From a virus: DNA of 64,000 bases. Shown here in pieces: positions 30,501 to 36,900 of the stretch. The notes beneath the pieces were generated by a model. That model was not told the origin of the DNA. It did not search any database and saw only the letters and a list, made by a program, of their open reading frames with translations. Made by a program: the position numbers and the translations under genes. The stretch lies in IMG/VR virus record IMGVR_UViG_3300021197_001521, positions 1 through 64,000 of that record; one strand, 5' to 3'. The first letter of the stretch is position 1; each line of letters begins with the position of its first letter.

Positions 30501-31713
30501 TCGCGGAACAAATGCTGTTTCTGAGTTCCTTCCTTGGGAGTTTAAGCAAAAACTTAAACCTAATGATAGTGTAGGCGTTGGTTCAGATTCTAGCGAGAGC
30601 GGAAGTTTCCCAGACAGATTTGGATACTCTGTTGCTATTAATTCTGATTTTATAGCAGTGGGTTCTCCTTGCCATGATTACGAAATGTTACATCATCATA
30701 TCTACAGCGGAACCTCTTCGTTTATAAGAAAAGAGTTTACATCTCAGTTTGCAATACCTGATCACAAGATGTACGATTTAGGAGTTTCTGGTATTCGTGT
30801 TGATAGATTTAATAATCTTAGTGGTAACATGATTATGAACAATGGTGCTGTTTACACCTTTAGGCACAAGACGCAGAACTTTGAAGATAAACCTAAAACG
30901 TGGGAGTTCGTAGAAAAGAAAAATGCTCAAGGATACCTAGACAGAACATCTGCCGTTGGAGCAACAAGCGGAACAGACGGAGACTTCTTTGGTTATTCTA
31001 TTGCGCTTGATAAACCCCTAAGAACTGACGGCGACTATATTCTAACGGTAGGTTCTCCAGAGCATTTATTCTCAACTAGCGGTAATCATATTACAGCAGC
31101 AATTTCCGGCGCGGGTTCTGCATATACGTTTGACGCAATGTTAAGAGAACAACCTGCTTCTATACCGAATCCGGGTAGTTACATAAAAGCGACAACTTTT
31201 GGTTTAGATGGAGAAACAGACTCTAGATCAGAACTATCCCAAACAGTATTCCAAAATGTTGTGGGTGAACCGGTATCTTACACATTAAGCGGAATAGTTT
31301 ACGCCAACCTAAACGGAGATTTGTTCTTGGAGGTTTCTGGGGTTGATCCTGCTTCTCAAGGTTTTGTTTCCCATAGACCGTTTGTGGAGTCTATAATAGG
31401 TGAAGCTTTAGGCGGAACAGAAATTGACGAAGAAATGGGACTAAGAACTATAGGTAAAGTTCCTGAGTCCACGGGTGTCTTACCCGTCAGTATTTTAGGG
31501 GCAGATTCAGCAATTGTGTATAATAATATGGACTTGTACCTATTAAGCACAGAAAGCGAGCAGGCAGGCAGCGGCACAAGTCCACTTAATTTGTTTGTGT
31601 CAGGTTTAGATATTTATTCTTCTGGAAATCTTGGGTTGACTACTAGCGGTATAGGTCTTTTGCAAATAGGTTCTGGAACAAACCCATTTAATCTTAGAAT
31701 TAGAGGTAAGTAA
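15550..31713 (+). CDS. Giant multi-domain tail protein, probable tail adhesin (5387 aa)
   Basis: One uninterrupted frame of 16.2 kb, a quarter of the window, encoding roughly 590 kDa. It starts in a TAATG overlap with the tape measure gene. Visible segments: residues about 395-835, eight clear RCC1-like units ending in W-G (for example FAALKTDGTIVTWGN) plus one degenerate unit; about 1165-1360, a LamG-like jelly roll; about 2310-2485, a second LamG-like region; about 2775-3035 and 5250-5387, repeated SG-x-L-x-L strands; several FG-GAP-like units near 3200-3345, 3640, 3775, 4920, 5025 and 5145; two Rossmann-like segments near 3838-3978 and 4266-4400. No signal peptide and no catalytic site was identified. 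Gene order and the adhesive domains suggest a tail-tip or fibre protein; function is inference. Confidence 0.75.
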   Translation: MLQLSCSCDGLSQEAIAEGVISAQTSMRMAADTKVKAMGRLQSPILKPDYEKCLPVTLIETAVGEGPIYDIEIDPYQFGDCDYDSSYYNTNDYCDLEDGKIKEEILEYIVNDGQAVIDYDIGVQPTFFSGAIGEEVIWISPALVDKNYEKEYDVSYDYSTLPSDPLDIFDPDYICCDSINLTDPNRKKIIDIIDPDYTAPCDCCPRPRPGQRAEAIRPKHNVLDSQLSKDGKHYAFAYKNLFKNEIIIEVHDRTEESWAYLAKIKTELTNFGAFTLNADATLIAVSDHEESSVHEKSGRIKIYQFDALDKQYVRVDQLGFDTGIAKSFTPSGFDFNYQDDIRTPRNFIIQRQDDEVFVLGEFPQMFSDSFAEVSEDLIDVDRIFNTTNEDDFFALLGANTFDNYVAILKDKTIRTWGNIFLPDGVAKSVNGKAEDIVSSKKAFALLTTDSKVECWGDVEKFSWRKIDEVDGEHYDVSDSLTDVKKIFSNSDCFAALKNNGQVVSFSKRFGDHLLGGSPYVWSEFEVTPRSEVDLSNIETIVGGKQCFAAITKNIPEIKRNTLACWGNEKFGGDVDRNLFGSKIGIETIESNRSGFAAIGKDKKITTWGSTDVGTEDQQSSLAQDDNFKTHIHPSISDAGNPAYQQSQYVKSKLGSEAFSKIVPSLFSFAVLTEGGLVVTWGNPYAGGLSFLDDSSGLNSLIALPDNVTLLNSESDLTGVSEIYATAAAFAALKTDGTIVTWGNTQFGGDSSGISLNNIAKVASTVGAFATINKTGGIVAWGDKEFGGQTSFNNTDPAIDLSSGFTEIYATKSGFLAFKADGTVVGWGDDANFKGIKSLEFTGLFGRSKNFGLGYSLSFNDAGDKLICGNKKRTYLSTSFEVGSIKAYQRNPTTLRWRRFGQEIKTATAFDMAMGRMVKSDSTGNRLAAYEIVSSDNEFPSKLGIYEYDAGSWKRSDRVNLFPHSKTYSPFINKSKNIRIPHGIDISSDGKTVAFGSVSPEGDDLNGKVLVAKFDENTGRYSNSGVINPDPVITTASDGINKNWNPSRLFGENVSLSHDGNKILVSSRESASIYEYSLILDYNLTNDWTKVSQVYSYDDPKRKTFYQASDSNSDFGRLISAHMSSGADFVSSTHFDDSVSTKQYGHYVYKIDHSKPIDRFDYDHKNNYLSFMNATIQKSGIYSQILYSKDSSIADTSSNLGSKQSIAIGKKSNTAASTYAFWSDVKLRTTGAEILKVGNHKISLKVTSKSFDRKRQIEVIFNGSSVNKTFKGSLIPSNEYDDLFHFAITVDTTNKVIQFYEAGRLLETFKDDNITLSTNKTDSYIGGFSNNNTPSQSILDDIRVFSKILSRDEIFKLANHRKIAFRLDQYYYDVVSANCNSFRLEFTSGTYLDVPIKNLCQETIERNDCGKVISSGCVVDAKVKFCYYTGLPHPTYVKSFGRSRDEDTAYLKNPYLNEVITSLSGTCETVNELDEAFNVYGSDFFIWGSSPVPPPFDNQVVEGSGSLLGFVNKVHSPGKELEGIALIQSRSNLDFGLAVSGFENATLTTSSKWLEKFNGDFGNWTANQVIYPKEDVSSSGFINKSKESTNLYQSIDEGVFVGNSYYSKDYSIVADDSTSYITASSINTEFEANYKFKFTDLLVRPAENRLRIKMSGPLKNYESDLPPKFHFTDVKMEDPSGGLICEYEDFTFIGDSNQYIDDANFVTYSLKPSLNYAERYQWQDNYPNLYVTSGHTLSFNVTSEDMGHPYSKSAYTFGFKGDNDFVASDQEYKDFFSVSGINPSLRITAIELYASGRKIPYKENFMNTYILGQTQGGRVERVIKPTAFLLSDFDTGIRPAASSIWEGSHGRNNSSKLGALELLSNIRGSGYDKYITTHNDASQSGKLILQFGHQRDDTFYEVKPDSFLQNSFSNIFSRWFDEDQGVFNAKDKLTPHQDGFFKVEDIKLRVLAKKNVGAANYVLDVVGYSDDCIIHVTPAMGGFLQNTPSQDVVDYSDDSITTFSPQGTVPTDSGFGNVDDLGLSTEPVSNKDQYFEDNTSNNLGGDHDLISTYPVVSATEFKWYEIPLRIYKDDVELGRIIDYTQSTYLEKLFLDIYPLPSGASIGAIELAVRYRPQSALEMIVEGGDYRKIQDGRTEGSFYPVARQVSTDPIFNAGSGFAPLSRIENIPHAYASPDTIKTNYARRWRGVNGVAGHAFQIDQFSRAFDERRINTPFLMSHVDFSNLEDDAPTSVKFSSEKTFENVHMTLTENGTPTSPDIHQNVGMRFSSGTMFGSLLPSYSGNYKTADWTSLINGSNNFTDHELYGQIFDGYDRVVRFSTKTTLELGENINPSSGVSAFIRFIPDANASGIGYNFYNSSTLFSTQFASIPSRSGLVVGFKDGYLFASGHTTTSNFLIQDTIKYSGYQYPLSVLFTYDENGDNRARLYTDNELYQGDFQNIRASSEPIQMENLSDKFTFGYAGSSVSGMPMLISEVGVTNSGNILNSGAQLQDNQVSITEFFDNIRVKFFNPNESISNDNFKLWSYVDENTYTDWYLGAFKSCEYNFEFDSLNSIKGKKAGRDLINFKFDSDGSAYSTYATKDMPNTVNSGVAYHSQLENDFLRFYLSDASSNFYATHRRVAKSLPRNYDFAEKALVVESIIEHSSSGSMVWDDGNVGPKLIVSLYTKNKEPYYVTDDPNWGLINRHYHYLQPSSCFTRLDSTFTYGDYCDDTEKWALFPEEKKLSELTEKFYSKDIDDMFVQYDIAYPSGSSLRSNLNVHTVHVRAEDAWVKPTADSGSLNLTTSGNIVESVKMDMYMFGVSGSLNDTLGLCMSGVKPVKASGDFILCVSGAKATNDTLGLYTLDYGTINNSDGNVVSSLPPYLDFVVGDHDPGQFGFFLVTSGAPEPVITTLNNLSGTNGSGMGMFIEGLGFTSGILPLSVANDQQASSDSGVLKMSVFADSGVPRIQSQMPIFLLQEQYFAESDSDFGDTSGNFNLSLVGAAINNNTISETANLYLEGQESLQVSGLMNLFLDGPPDPTIQSGILELLIRNNNLRSESNVPGNPLVFWNGENYGTSIDIQDNIYATFSADDEIRGVDLFGFGFCDSDSPDKAFDEALVVDDVVYRDRVCNDGGIFRATATYTNEAAGYQDNYYGIRKLTGLKKGRPYLVNLKITTGNTDPIPVPNDWEEWEYGICDPAFDSMCCTRDCDQALAFSGVKLIGDYPYLSGNSSLIDVSGRQAGDNYGKSMRVKKDLLAVGAPNHNVNDASGYYLEDAGAIFLYRRDQEVAGKKADWQLEEKLLLPLGARRDFVSRKTGTLVNFGNFSIAGQQWEIGQEGRELGFSLDVCQSGEREVVVAGGPGGKWSRTFPTVVTSGVPVFMMLFTDKFTYNRTKLKEIVRTARKYDILYKYFSAPWGTSPDEWHPELDVNLLICQMFTSDNIDDLPSVPNTREPWFNHMYLNDVLDPDINKNEAINTGVSGVISKFKEIFPHRNALHSGVPPIVGIFGDNTFSTNFTNSFKPILDQFVDFYNDYSLASGVYDAVNSNPSKGYVNQIFDDAFNWDQASVEILNKTLDSGNLILTDNLKFITSGVGQEYARDDSVEFQSPPESGGRVYIFEKEYGDWNLIQDIISPEEEALNGSYDTDDFIPGYGDQKPMDRFGHAVSISDNSEIISVGSPYINEACQIYERDDSENTRMYTVVLDWLTETHDPFTKDLQSHIDRYNELLAASGATVARLEVYKDLSKLDKFLLRKNKDIRLYRKVFNYDYTDIKYTGSWGVIPQEFAGTSRLGFSTAIDEEGDVVAFGAPTDSFNEFDDYNVWYGGVRSRTNYPKNNTWASYTNAGAIRVFESRKYFKHNKAVEFFKFGNLDRSVHQDIDNLSLYYNNLGTFFDVDGVSFERTQFEDIEIPTDAGLAFIITPELDAASDEIVDNIKSWLALGDRTLVLVGNDPLYEENGLYEKSNDIINKILKKLGCRMRIVPARNREESLAAGVTNSGVSSLRYNTVPARLPRFLHESHAIRGNIFASGVGDIKIDLSDLGQEDFYIYHPCDPDTFDRCGLPLKHMGDIRAGWESKCDPKIEYETNWGFHFDTPNPAQSCERYPQIPKPLLVVPNNEITPVIAAAEYKPQPPIIIEADSGTEERCTTIRTGTRTETITQGTTTYSFGTETVGEPVFNIQDTASGISGIYNSFNHVKSEYKEGFFFNPDKENTRDGIIQAKGTSFYGEPASSRRKVSDFSIYVAEEIFTDNDSNKLYMIASMLPENGWSMGDLFGDEFDPRNNDQNIAFYNNLVMENCTSRANIYQLGDWTGRSSLENAFSDSVVEKVLKKNGHFVVNNATNIPSVCNVLWIADPLNAPTDDNMKAIKDWLAEGDKKIVVTYGKTQQSADNVAILCDKLGIGTKPFFVEGDDNKYYVQDTDIIRESNLTSCCPVEGDDTSKLQLLDDSNIAISGCETYTWANSYGVNTKVDKLSAIPNGADPINLEVEFDPEGDGFTDYAYIPIKLGPSGTSVVKFRDPIYENFTENPDLFWKIVTKESSIEFPVVQNSGYRLFAEWVSETDEEKYDILACVDDLTVKFSPEPGNESTNPGDYADKYLDKTPKYSKKTATWDFRVKEGFDSVKIKFDTKEWHVPRISSEGQPTPFTPRVLAISGYLIPILAEYNETTTTKDYPIFETICSGIDWYSPARTIEQPDIFRPISTNHRKYCPPNVELCSGLNPNLDVEDGPVIVADELEHFTNFDQGLNRSRIILVTDSTIIQGQSPHFRSDPNSENGLFIRSLYPSSPEKELGYEGELEISPKGRRFEFKQKLRAPEKGSPAKYFAASGMQNLVDRFGYNGKAGQLENYTDQEDTFVLGDVLRLKSPIKPIEIEQAIEFFGEEVIPDYGVFPRFSGMYGEATDTYDPKYIDAGIKGGISRYQEERGHDYLEFVAMNSGYPGDLFGWSIDIYKNKLVVGAPFNGFNSGDLVSWSGVTEAYNASNVASGLKLGKNGGGGSAFYYERTGRGTNAVSEFLPWEFKQKLKPNDSVGVGSDSSESGSFPDRFGYSVAINSDFIAVGSPCHDYEMLHHHIYSGTSSFIRKEFTSQFAIPDHKMYDLGVSGIRVDRFNNLSGNMIMNNGAVYTFRHKTQNFEDKPKTWEFVEKKNAQGYLDRTSAVGATSGTDGDFFGYSIALDKPLRTDGDYILTVGSPEHLFSTSGNHITAAISGAGSAYTFDAMLREQPASIPNPGSYIKATTFGLDGETDSRSELSQTVFQNVVGEPVSYTLSGIVYANLNGDLFLEVSGVDPASQGFVSHRPFVESIIGEALGGTEIDEEMGLRTIGKVPESTGVLPVSILGADSAIVYNNMDLYLLSTESEQAGSGTSPLNLFVSGLDIYSSGNLGLTTSGIGLLQIGSGTNPFNLRIRGK
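16750..18050 (+). repeat. RCC1-like beta-propeller repeats inside the giant protein
   Basis: Eight units of about 40-110 residues, each built as A-F/V-A-x-L-x-x-D/N-G-x-(V/I)-x-x-W-G. The W-G pair is encoded near 16795, 16912, 17240, 17376, 17585, 17770, 17887 and 18022. Another unit near 17040-17090 lacks the Trp. In known proteins 5-8 such units close into a seven-bladed propeller that binds a partner. Confidence 0.7.
19030..19630 (+). other. LamG-like jelly-roll domain within the giant protein
   Basis: Residues about 1165-1360 show the concanavalin-like layout: YLSFMNATI, an FW strand with KLRTTG, F-x-I-T-V-D-T-T-N-K, YEAGRLLETFKDD, and a closing SILDDIRVFSKILSRDEI, which is the usual last strand and loop of LamG_3-type domains. 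Such domains commonly bind glycans. Confidence 0.55.
23870..24650 (+). repeat. SG-x-L-x-L-x-x-SG strand repeats within the giant protein
   Basis: A run of short strand-turn units such as SGSLNLTTSG, MYMFGVSG, LGLCMSG, FILCVSG, LYLEGQ and MNLFLDG, spaced about 15-40 residues apart. The same pattern returns at the very C-terminus (31290-31713: LFLEVSG, LNLFVSG, LGLTTSG, FNLRIRG). It looks like a stacked beta structure, suited to a fibre shaft. Confidence 0.55.
25155..26530 (+). repeat. FG-GAP-like (integrin-type) repeats within the giant protein, first group
   Basis: Units of the type G-x-x-x-G-x-S-(V/M/L)-x-x-x-x-(D/E)-x-(V/I)-x-V-G-(A/S)-P: DNYGKSMRVKKDLLAVGAP, RELGFSLDVCQSG...VVVAGGP, DRFGHAVSISDN...ISVGSP. 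They are followed by strands such as IFLYRRDQ and IFEKEYGDWNLIQ, the usual context of FG-GAP propellers. Further units occur at about 26855, 30300, 30610 and 30975. Confidence 0.6.
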
Positions 31714-33500
31714 TGCCGATAAAAGTTAAACACAAGAACGCAGAGTGGTGTACTATTAGACCAACACCATTGATCTCTATGTCTGCCAACGTTTTGAAAA
31801 CGGGTGGTTCAGAAGCTTTTGGTGTAACATATCAAATAACGCTTACTGGTAAGTTATTAGCGAATCAAGGCAGTCCGTATGCTGCGAATATCTTGGGTAC
31901 TAGAAATGCATATTCTCTTGGCGTAACCCCTAACTCTGTTGGCCCATACGGCGCGTTTGATAACAACACTAGTCATTTTCACGATGCTGCACAAAATAGA
32001 CCCACGCCTCAACTGGTTTCTAACGAAGAGGCATTATCTGCCATTCTCTTTAAACAAAAGGCAATCAGGGGATTGTTTGAAAAAGATTTCTATGAAGTAG
32101 AAATCACAGACTGGAATGATGACTCTGCTACTGCTGTCAGATTTTTTCCAAGGGTAATTAGTGTAGATTTTGCTGAAGGTATTTATGTAGACACATGCGA
32201 TTACACAATTGTTCTTGAGGCAGACACTCTTCTTGATGCTAACAATAAAGTGGACACAGAAGCTTCTGTAGCAGCATTGCAGGGAGGTGGGATACACAAG
32301 ACCGAGAAAGAAATACTAGAAGATTTTGATGGCGCGTTTATAAACTCCTTTAGTGAAGACTGGTCTATTGAGATAGACGAATCACTTGGAGAGACAAAAA
32401 ACTCAGACTTAAATATCTACATGCCACAGGCATATAGAATCACAAGAAATCTATCCTGTACAGGTAAGAGTCACTACGAACCTCAAGAGACAAAAACTTA
32501 TGAAGCATGGGAGATGGCGCGTAAGTTTGTAACAGATAAACTAAAAAAAGAAGAAACTGAGTACGCTACCGACCCTCATAGTTACTATCCTAATGCTGGA
32601 CATACAGCATTGATGGTTCCCTTGAGAAATCTTGCCAGCGGAACAATGGACCTGATAGAAAACTACAGAGGGTACAATCACGCAAGAACAGAGCAAGTCG
32701 GAAAATCTGAGGGTAATTTTTCTATAACGGAATCTTGGTTGCTCGCAACCGGCAATACGTATGAGAACTATCAAATGTCTCTTACAAATTCGCTGGACAA
32801 TCCGTTTATTGATATTTCTATTAATGGTACTATAAAAGGATTAACGTCTAAGAAACAGAAAGATTATTCAGGTCAACTTCCTTCTGGTCACGTTCTATCT
32901 GATGAAGGTAGATTTAAACGAGCAATAGGAAAATATTACCAGATTTCTAACAGTGGATTATTTGGAGTTGGTTGCGATGTATATAAAAGAGCAAATAATT
33001 CTGTTGCAGTAGAATTAAACTCTCAACCAAAGTCTGTAACCCTTGGGACTAATGAATTTACTGGCGAAATAACTTACAGTTTATCGTTTGACAATAGACC
33101 TACCAATATAATCTCTGGAGTTCTTGCTGAACAAATTTCCGTGAACGACACTTATCCCGGAGATGTTATAGCAGTCATACCAGTACTAGGAAGAAAGACA
33201 GGACCGGTCTTACAATACATGGGTGGAAGAACAGAATACACAAGGGATGTTAGTATAAATTTAGTTATGGATTACACAAAACTCGCTTATGGTAAAACTA
33301 GAGATCCTTTGCTTCTAAAAAAACCAAGCATTGTTAACCCCACAGCAACTCAAATTCAAAACTTGCTTTTGGAACTTAGTCCGTCTAACGAACCGGGAAT
33401 AAGAAAGTACTTTTTAGCTACCCCTCCATCGGAAAGTTGGAGTCCAAAGGATGGTAATTACAGTATTAATTTATCTTGGGTTTATGAACTAGATAAGTAG
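31713..33500 (+). CDS. Putative tail-tip/baseplate structural protein (595 aa)
   Basis: The ATG at 31713 follows AGAGGTAAGTA just after the giant gene's stop codon. A beta-rich protein in two halves: an N-terminal part with EAFGVTYQITLTGKLL and FYEVEITDWN, and a second part with GNFSITESWLLATGN followed by MSLTNSLDNPFIDISINGTIKG, a layout like the ring-forming domains of distal tail and baseplate hub proteins. It contains a helical insert TYEAWEMARKFV. There is no enzyme motif. Position directly after the giant tail gene and before the hub-like gene supports a tail-tip role. Confidence 0.5.
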   Translation: MPIKVKHKNAEWCTIRPTPLISMSANVLKTGGSEAFGVTYQITLTGKLLANQGSPYAANILGTRNAYSLGVTPNSVGPYGAFDNNTSHFHDAAQNRPTPQLVSNEEALSAILFKQKAIRGLFEKDFYEVEITDWNDDSATAVRFFPRVISVDFAEGIYVDTCDYTIVLEADTLLDANNKVDTEASVAALQGGGIHKTEKEILEDFDGAFINSFSEDWSIEIDESLGETKNSDLNIYMPQAYRITRNLSCTGKSHYEPQETKTYEAWEMARKFVTDKLKKEETEYATDPHSYYPNAGHTALMVPLRNLASGTMDLIENYRGYNHARTEQVGKSEGNFSITESWLLATGNTYENYQMSLTNSLDNPFIDISINGTIKGLTSKKQKDYSGQLPSGHVLSDEGRFKRAIGKYYQISNSGLFGVGCDVYKRANNSVAVELNSQPKSVTLGTNEFTGEITYSLSFDNRPTNIISGVLAEQISVNDTYPGDVIAVIPVLGRKTGPVLQYMGGRTEYTRDVSINLVMDYTKLAYGKTRDPLLLKKPSIVNPTATQIQNLLLELSPSNEPGIRKYFLATPPSESWSPKDGNYSINLSWVYELDK

Positions 33501-33507
33501 GATTATC

Positions 33508-33975
33508 GTGAAAGAATACAAATTAAATTCATCGGATGAAAATTACGACATACCAGACAGTGGAGACAAAAAGATAGTTTCTCCCCAGTTGATACCTTCT
33601 GGAGAAAGTCTATTTTTTGATACCGCTCAATCTTCAGGTTATCCTAATTATCCTAGTCCTAGTCCTAGCGGTACTTATGGCGAGTTAATAGTAACGCAGG
33701 AAGTAGAAATTAGCGGAGTTGAACAACCTCCGGTTTTTAATTTTAACGAACTTACAAGTACATTCTCAAAGACAGAATTATTAGAAGACCCAATAACTTT
33801 TAATAATCCTTATGTACATTACGTACCTAGAGTTTATAAAAATAGTCAAGGAAAAAGAAAGAAGCAGGCTGTTTATATAAATTATTTAGCAGATTATAAG
33901 ATTACTACAATTGTACCTAACCCTTATGCTGCTGCAATACAGAGTATTTTAGACAAGATTAATAATCAGGAATAA
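33508..33975 (+). CDS. Small tail-block protein with a Pro/Ser-rich linker (155 aa)
   Basis: GTG start at 33508, with AGGATTATC upstream. The N-terminal half is low-complexity and contains YPNYPSPSPSGTYGEL, encoded by a short CCTAGT repeat (33652-33668). The C-terminal half has basic patch SQGKRKKQAVYINYLADY and a closing helix AAAIQSILDKINN. No family is recognised. Spacing to both neighbours is under 10 bases, so it belongs to the tail-tip operon. Confidence 0.55.
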   Translation: MKEYKLNSSDENYDIPDSGDKKIVSPQLIPSGESLFFDTAQSSGYPNYPSPSPSGTYGELIVTQEVEISGVEQPPVFNFNELTSTFSKTELLEDPITFNNPYVHYVPRVYKNSQGKRKKQAVYINYLADYKITTIVPNPYAAAIQSILDKINNQE

Positions 33976-33978
33976 AAA

Positions 33979-36900
33979 ATGGAAGAACATTACGGCATAG
34001 TTCCGCCTACCGGCGTATACGGAAAAGATTGGCCATCTGGAATAACGCCTACTTTACCGCAAGGTATTCATGGAGAATTATCCAAAGGCGGTTGGTCTAA
34101 GGACAACGAGGGGTTTGTTCAACAAACTTTCCTTGGTGCTAGTATATCAAACTTTAATATAAGCGCTGGTTTTGGTTCTTCTAGCACTACTCTTAGCGTC
34201 TCTCTGGTTAATGATGAACACAATAAGTCAGATGAAACAGGTTTAGGTCAAGGTGATGATGTATACCATAACGGTAGAGAAGATTCTTTCATACCGCCCG
34301 TGGTGGGGTCTCCTGTGTACTTTAAGTTTGGCAAGAATCACGCAACTCTAGATCAAGCATACAGAAGAACTTATAACCTTGTTTACGGAACCGACAAACC
34401 AACTTCTATAACTTTAGAAGAAGAAACAATTAAGGGACCAATAAATTCAATCCCAGAAAATTATTTCCTTAAAGAAGAAAGACCCATATCGCAAGACGAA
34501 GAAGAAGAAACAGTATGGGAAGATCAAACGCCAATTAAAGATCCGTCTTATGATTTCAGAGGGTACAACCATTTTGTTTTTGGTGGAATTTTAGCAAACT
34601 ATACAAAGGACGAAGGTTCTTCTAGAACTTTCTCCGCTTCCATTGCAGACCCCAGAGAAATACTGTCAAACGTTCAGGTTATATTAAATGATTACCAAGG
34701 CACTGTATTTAACAATAAAAATATATTAAATGTATATGGATTTTTAGAGTATGACAGATCTAAAGCATTAGAAAATCAAATGGATGCCAATGCTTTCTCT
34801 AAAAATCTAATCACTAGAGATGCGAACGGGTTTTTGATTGGAGGACTTCCAAACCCATTAACCGGAGAACCTACGGCAGATTGCTATCTTTTCAATCCTT
34901 CGCCACTCAGAGAACTTGTTGCTAATGACCCAATATTAAGAGAAATAGTAAACACAGATGCGTTGATAAAAAATCCATGTATCACGGGTGACGACTTCTC
35001 TATGATACACAACATATTTCCCGTTACCGGTCAGGGCATGTCAAGGAGGTGTGATCAGGGTATACCTTGGTATAGAGTTTATCAAGCACTTAAATCTATG
35101 ATGTATTGGACTGGGTATGATCTTGGTTTTGCTCCATGTGAATATACATCTGCTGGTTTTGGAGGCGTTGTAGATTTTAGGGGATTCAACTACGTTGTTG
35201 ACCTGAGCGGTCTACCATTAGATAAAATTCCGCAAATGTATTTTTTGGACACAGATCAAACAGATCTTCTTTCATTAATTCAAGATGTTTGTCAGGCAAT
35301 TAGTCATGATTACGTTGTTTCACTACTACCTGTTCTAGACTCTCCTAGAACAAGAATGTTGTATCAATACAATAGATCTTGCGTAGAGGAAGAAAGGTTT
35401 GGAGATATTGTTACAGGTATAATTCGTGTTGATGCGATAGACAAAACGGTTCAACCTCAATACGGAACCGTAACCAAGTATATAGAAAATCTAGAGGAAA
35501 ATGGAGCATTAGTAGAAACTAAAAACATTGGTTTTGAAACAACAAATGTCACGACTGACAGGTTTATTGCGGGTCATCAAGAAGTTAGCATGTACACGTT
35601 CTCTTCTCACAAAGACTCTGAATTTGCTAACTACTGGGACGATCCAGCTTGTTGGACTTTAAATGATTCTCTTTCTGACCAAATCGTTCCGTTCTATGGG
35701 TTTATAGATCAAAATGAGGAGGTTGTGTCAGTACCTAAAGGTAACGGACCTTGGAAGCAAATAGTTTTAAATGCTCAAGGATTAGATGCCTTTGGGGTTG
35801 GTAATTACTATGTAACCACAGAGTTGGAACTTAGAGCAGCAAAAATTAGTTTTGAAAACTGGTCAAAATTTTTGGCTCATTATTGCTTCAAGTATGGTGA
35901 GTTAGTAAAAAAAGGTAGCGCAGATGACTGCATTAAAAATGTTTTTGATGATCGTAATGTTTATGGAATAACATATGACAAACTATTTGATTATCTCGTA
36001 CCAGATCACCTCAAGAGCGCCGATGCCAACGACCTATTAAAAAGAACGACTTCTGTAATAACTACTCCAAGGTGCGTTTGGCCTTCCGACAGAAACTATA
36101 TATTTGAATTTTCAGATCCCGCTTCGCCGTGTAGTCCTCCGTATGGTTATCCTCTTTATTGGTTGAGGGCATTGAATATAGGACTAAATAACGCCGTGGC
36201 ACTATCGGTTTTAGGAGATTTTGACGCTGCTATTAAAGCAGTTGCAGAGGCAAATATTACTATAGGAGGGGAACTCGATGCAAAAACAAGTATTGATACA
36301 GTTAATTTTGACTTTTTGTTGAAGGGGGGATATCTTAATGACGGAAAATTGACTAACAATGAGGTATTGAGTTACCTTGTAGACCTTTTTGAAAAACGTT
36401 TTGGTAACAGAAATTATCAAAATTTGATAAAAGACAAAGACCCCGACACAGGGAGAGCAAAAAAAGGAGCAGGTATTGATGCTGCCTACAGAAGAAAGGT
36501 TAATATTGCTATAGATATTGATAATTTTGCAGAGAAGATTAGAGCGGGTGCTTTAAAGCCAAATGATCAATTTTTGACAGGTGGTAAACTAAAAGTTTTA
36601 GATAACCATTTACGATTCTTAAAAGCGAATGGGAATATTATAAACAAAATCCAGTGGTTGACAGAAAGGAACGAGCAAAATGCTCTAAAAATATATGAAT
36701 TTGTAAAAGGTGTGGCAGATAAACATTTAGGTAAAACCTACTTAGTGAAAATGCCTAAAAGTTCTAATTTGAATTATTTAGGAAACAAAATAGTAACAGA
36801 AACAAATAAAAGATACGAAGGTTTAGGCGGGTTTCTTGACGATGGACCATATGGATTTCCTCCTATGCCTATAGAGGGTAGACCTTATCCGTTTGCTAAT

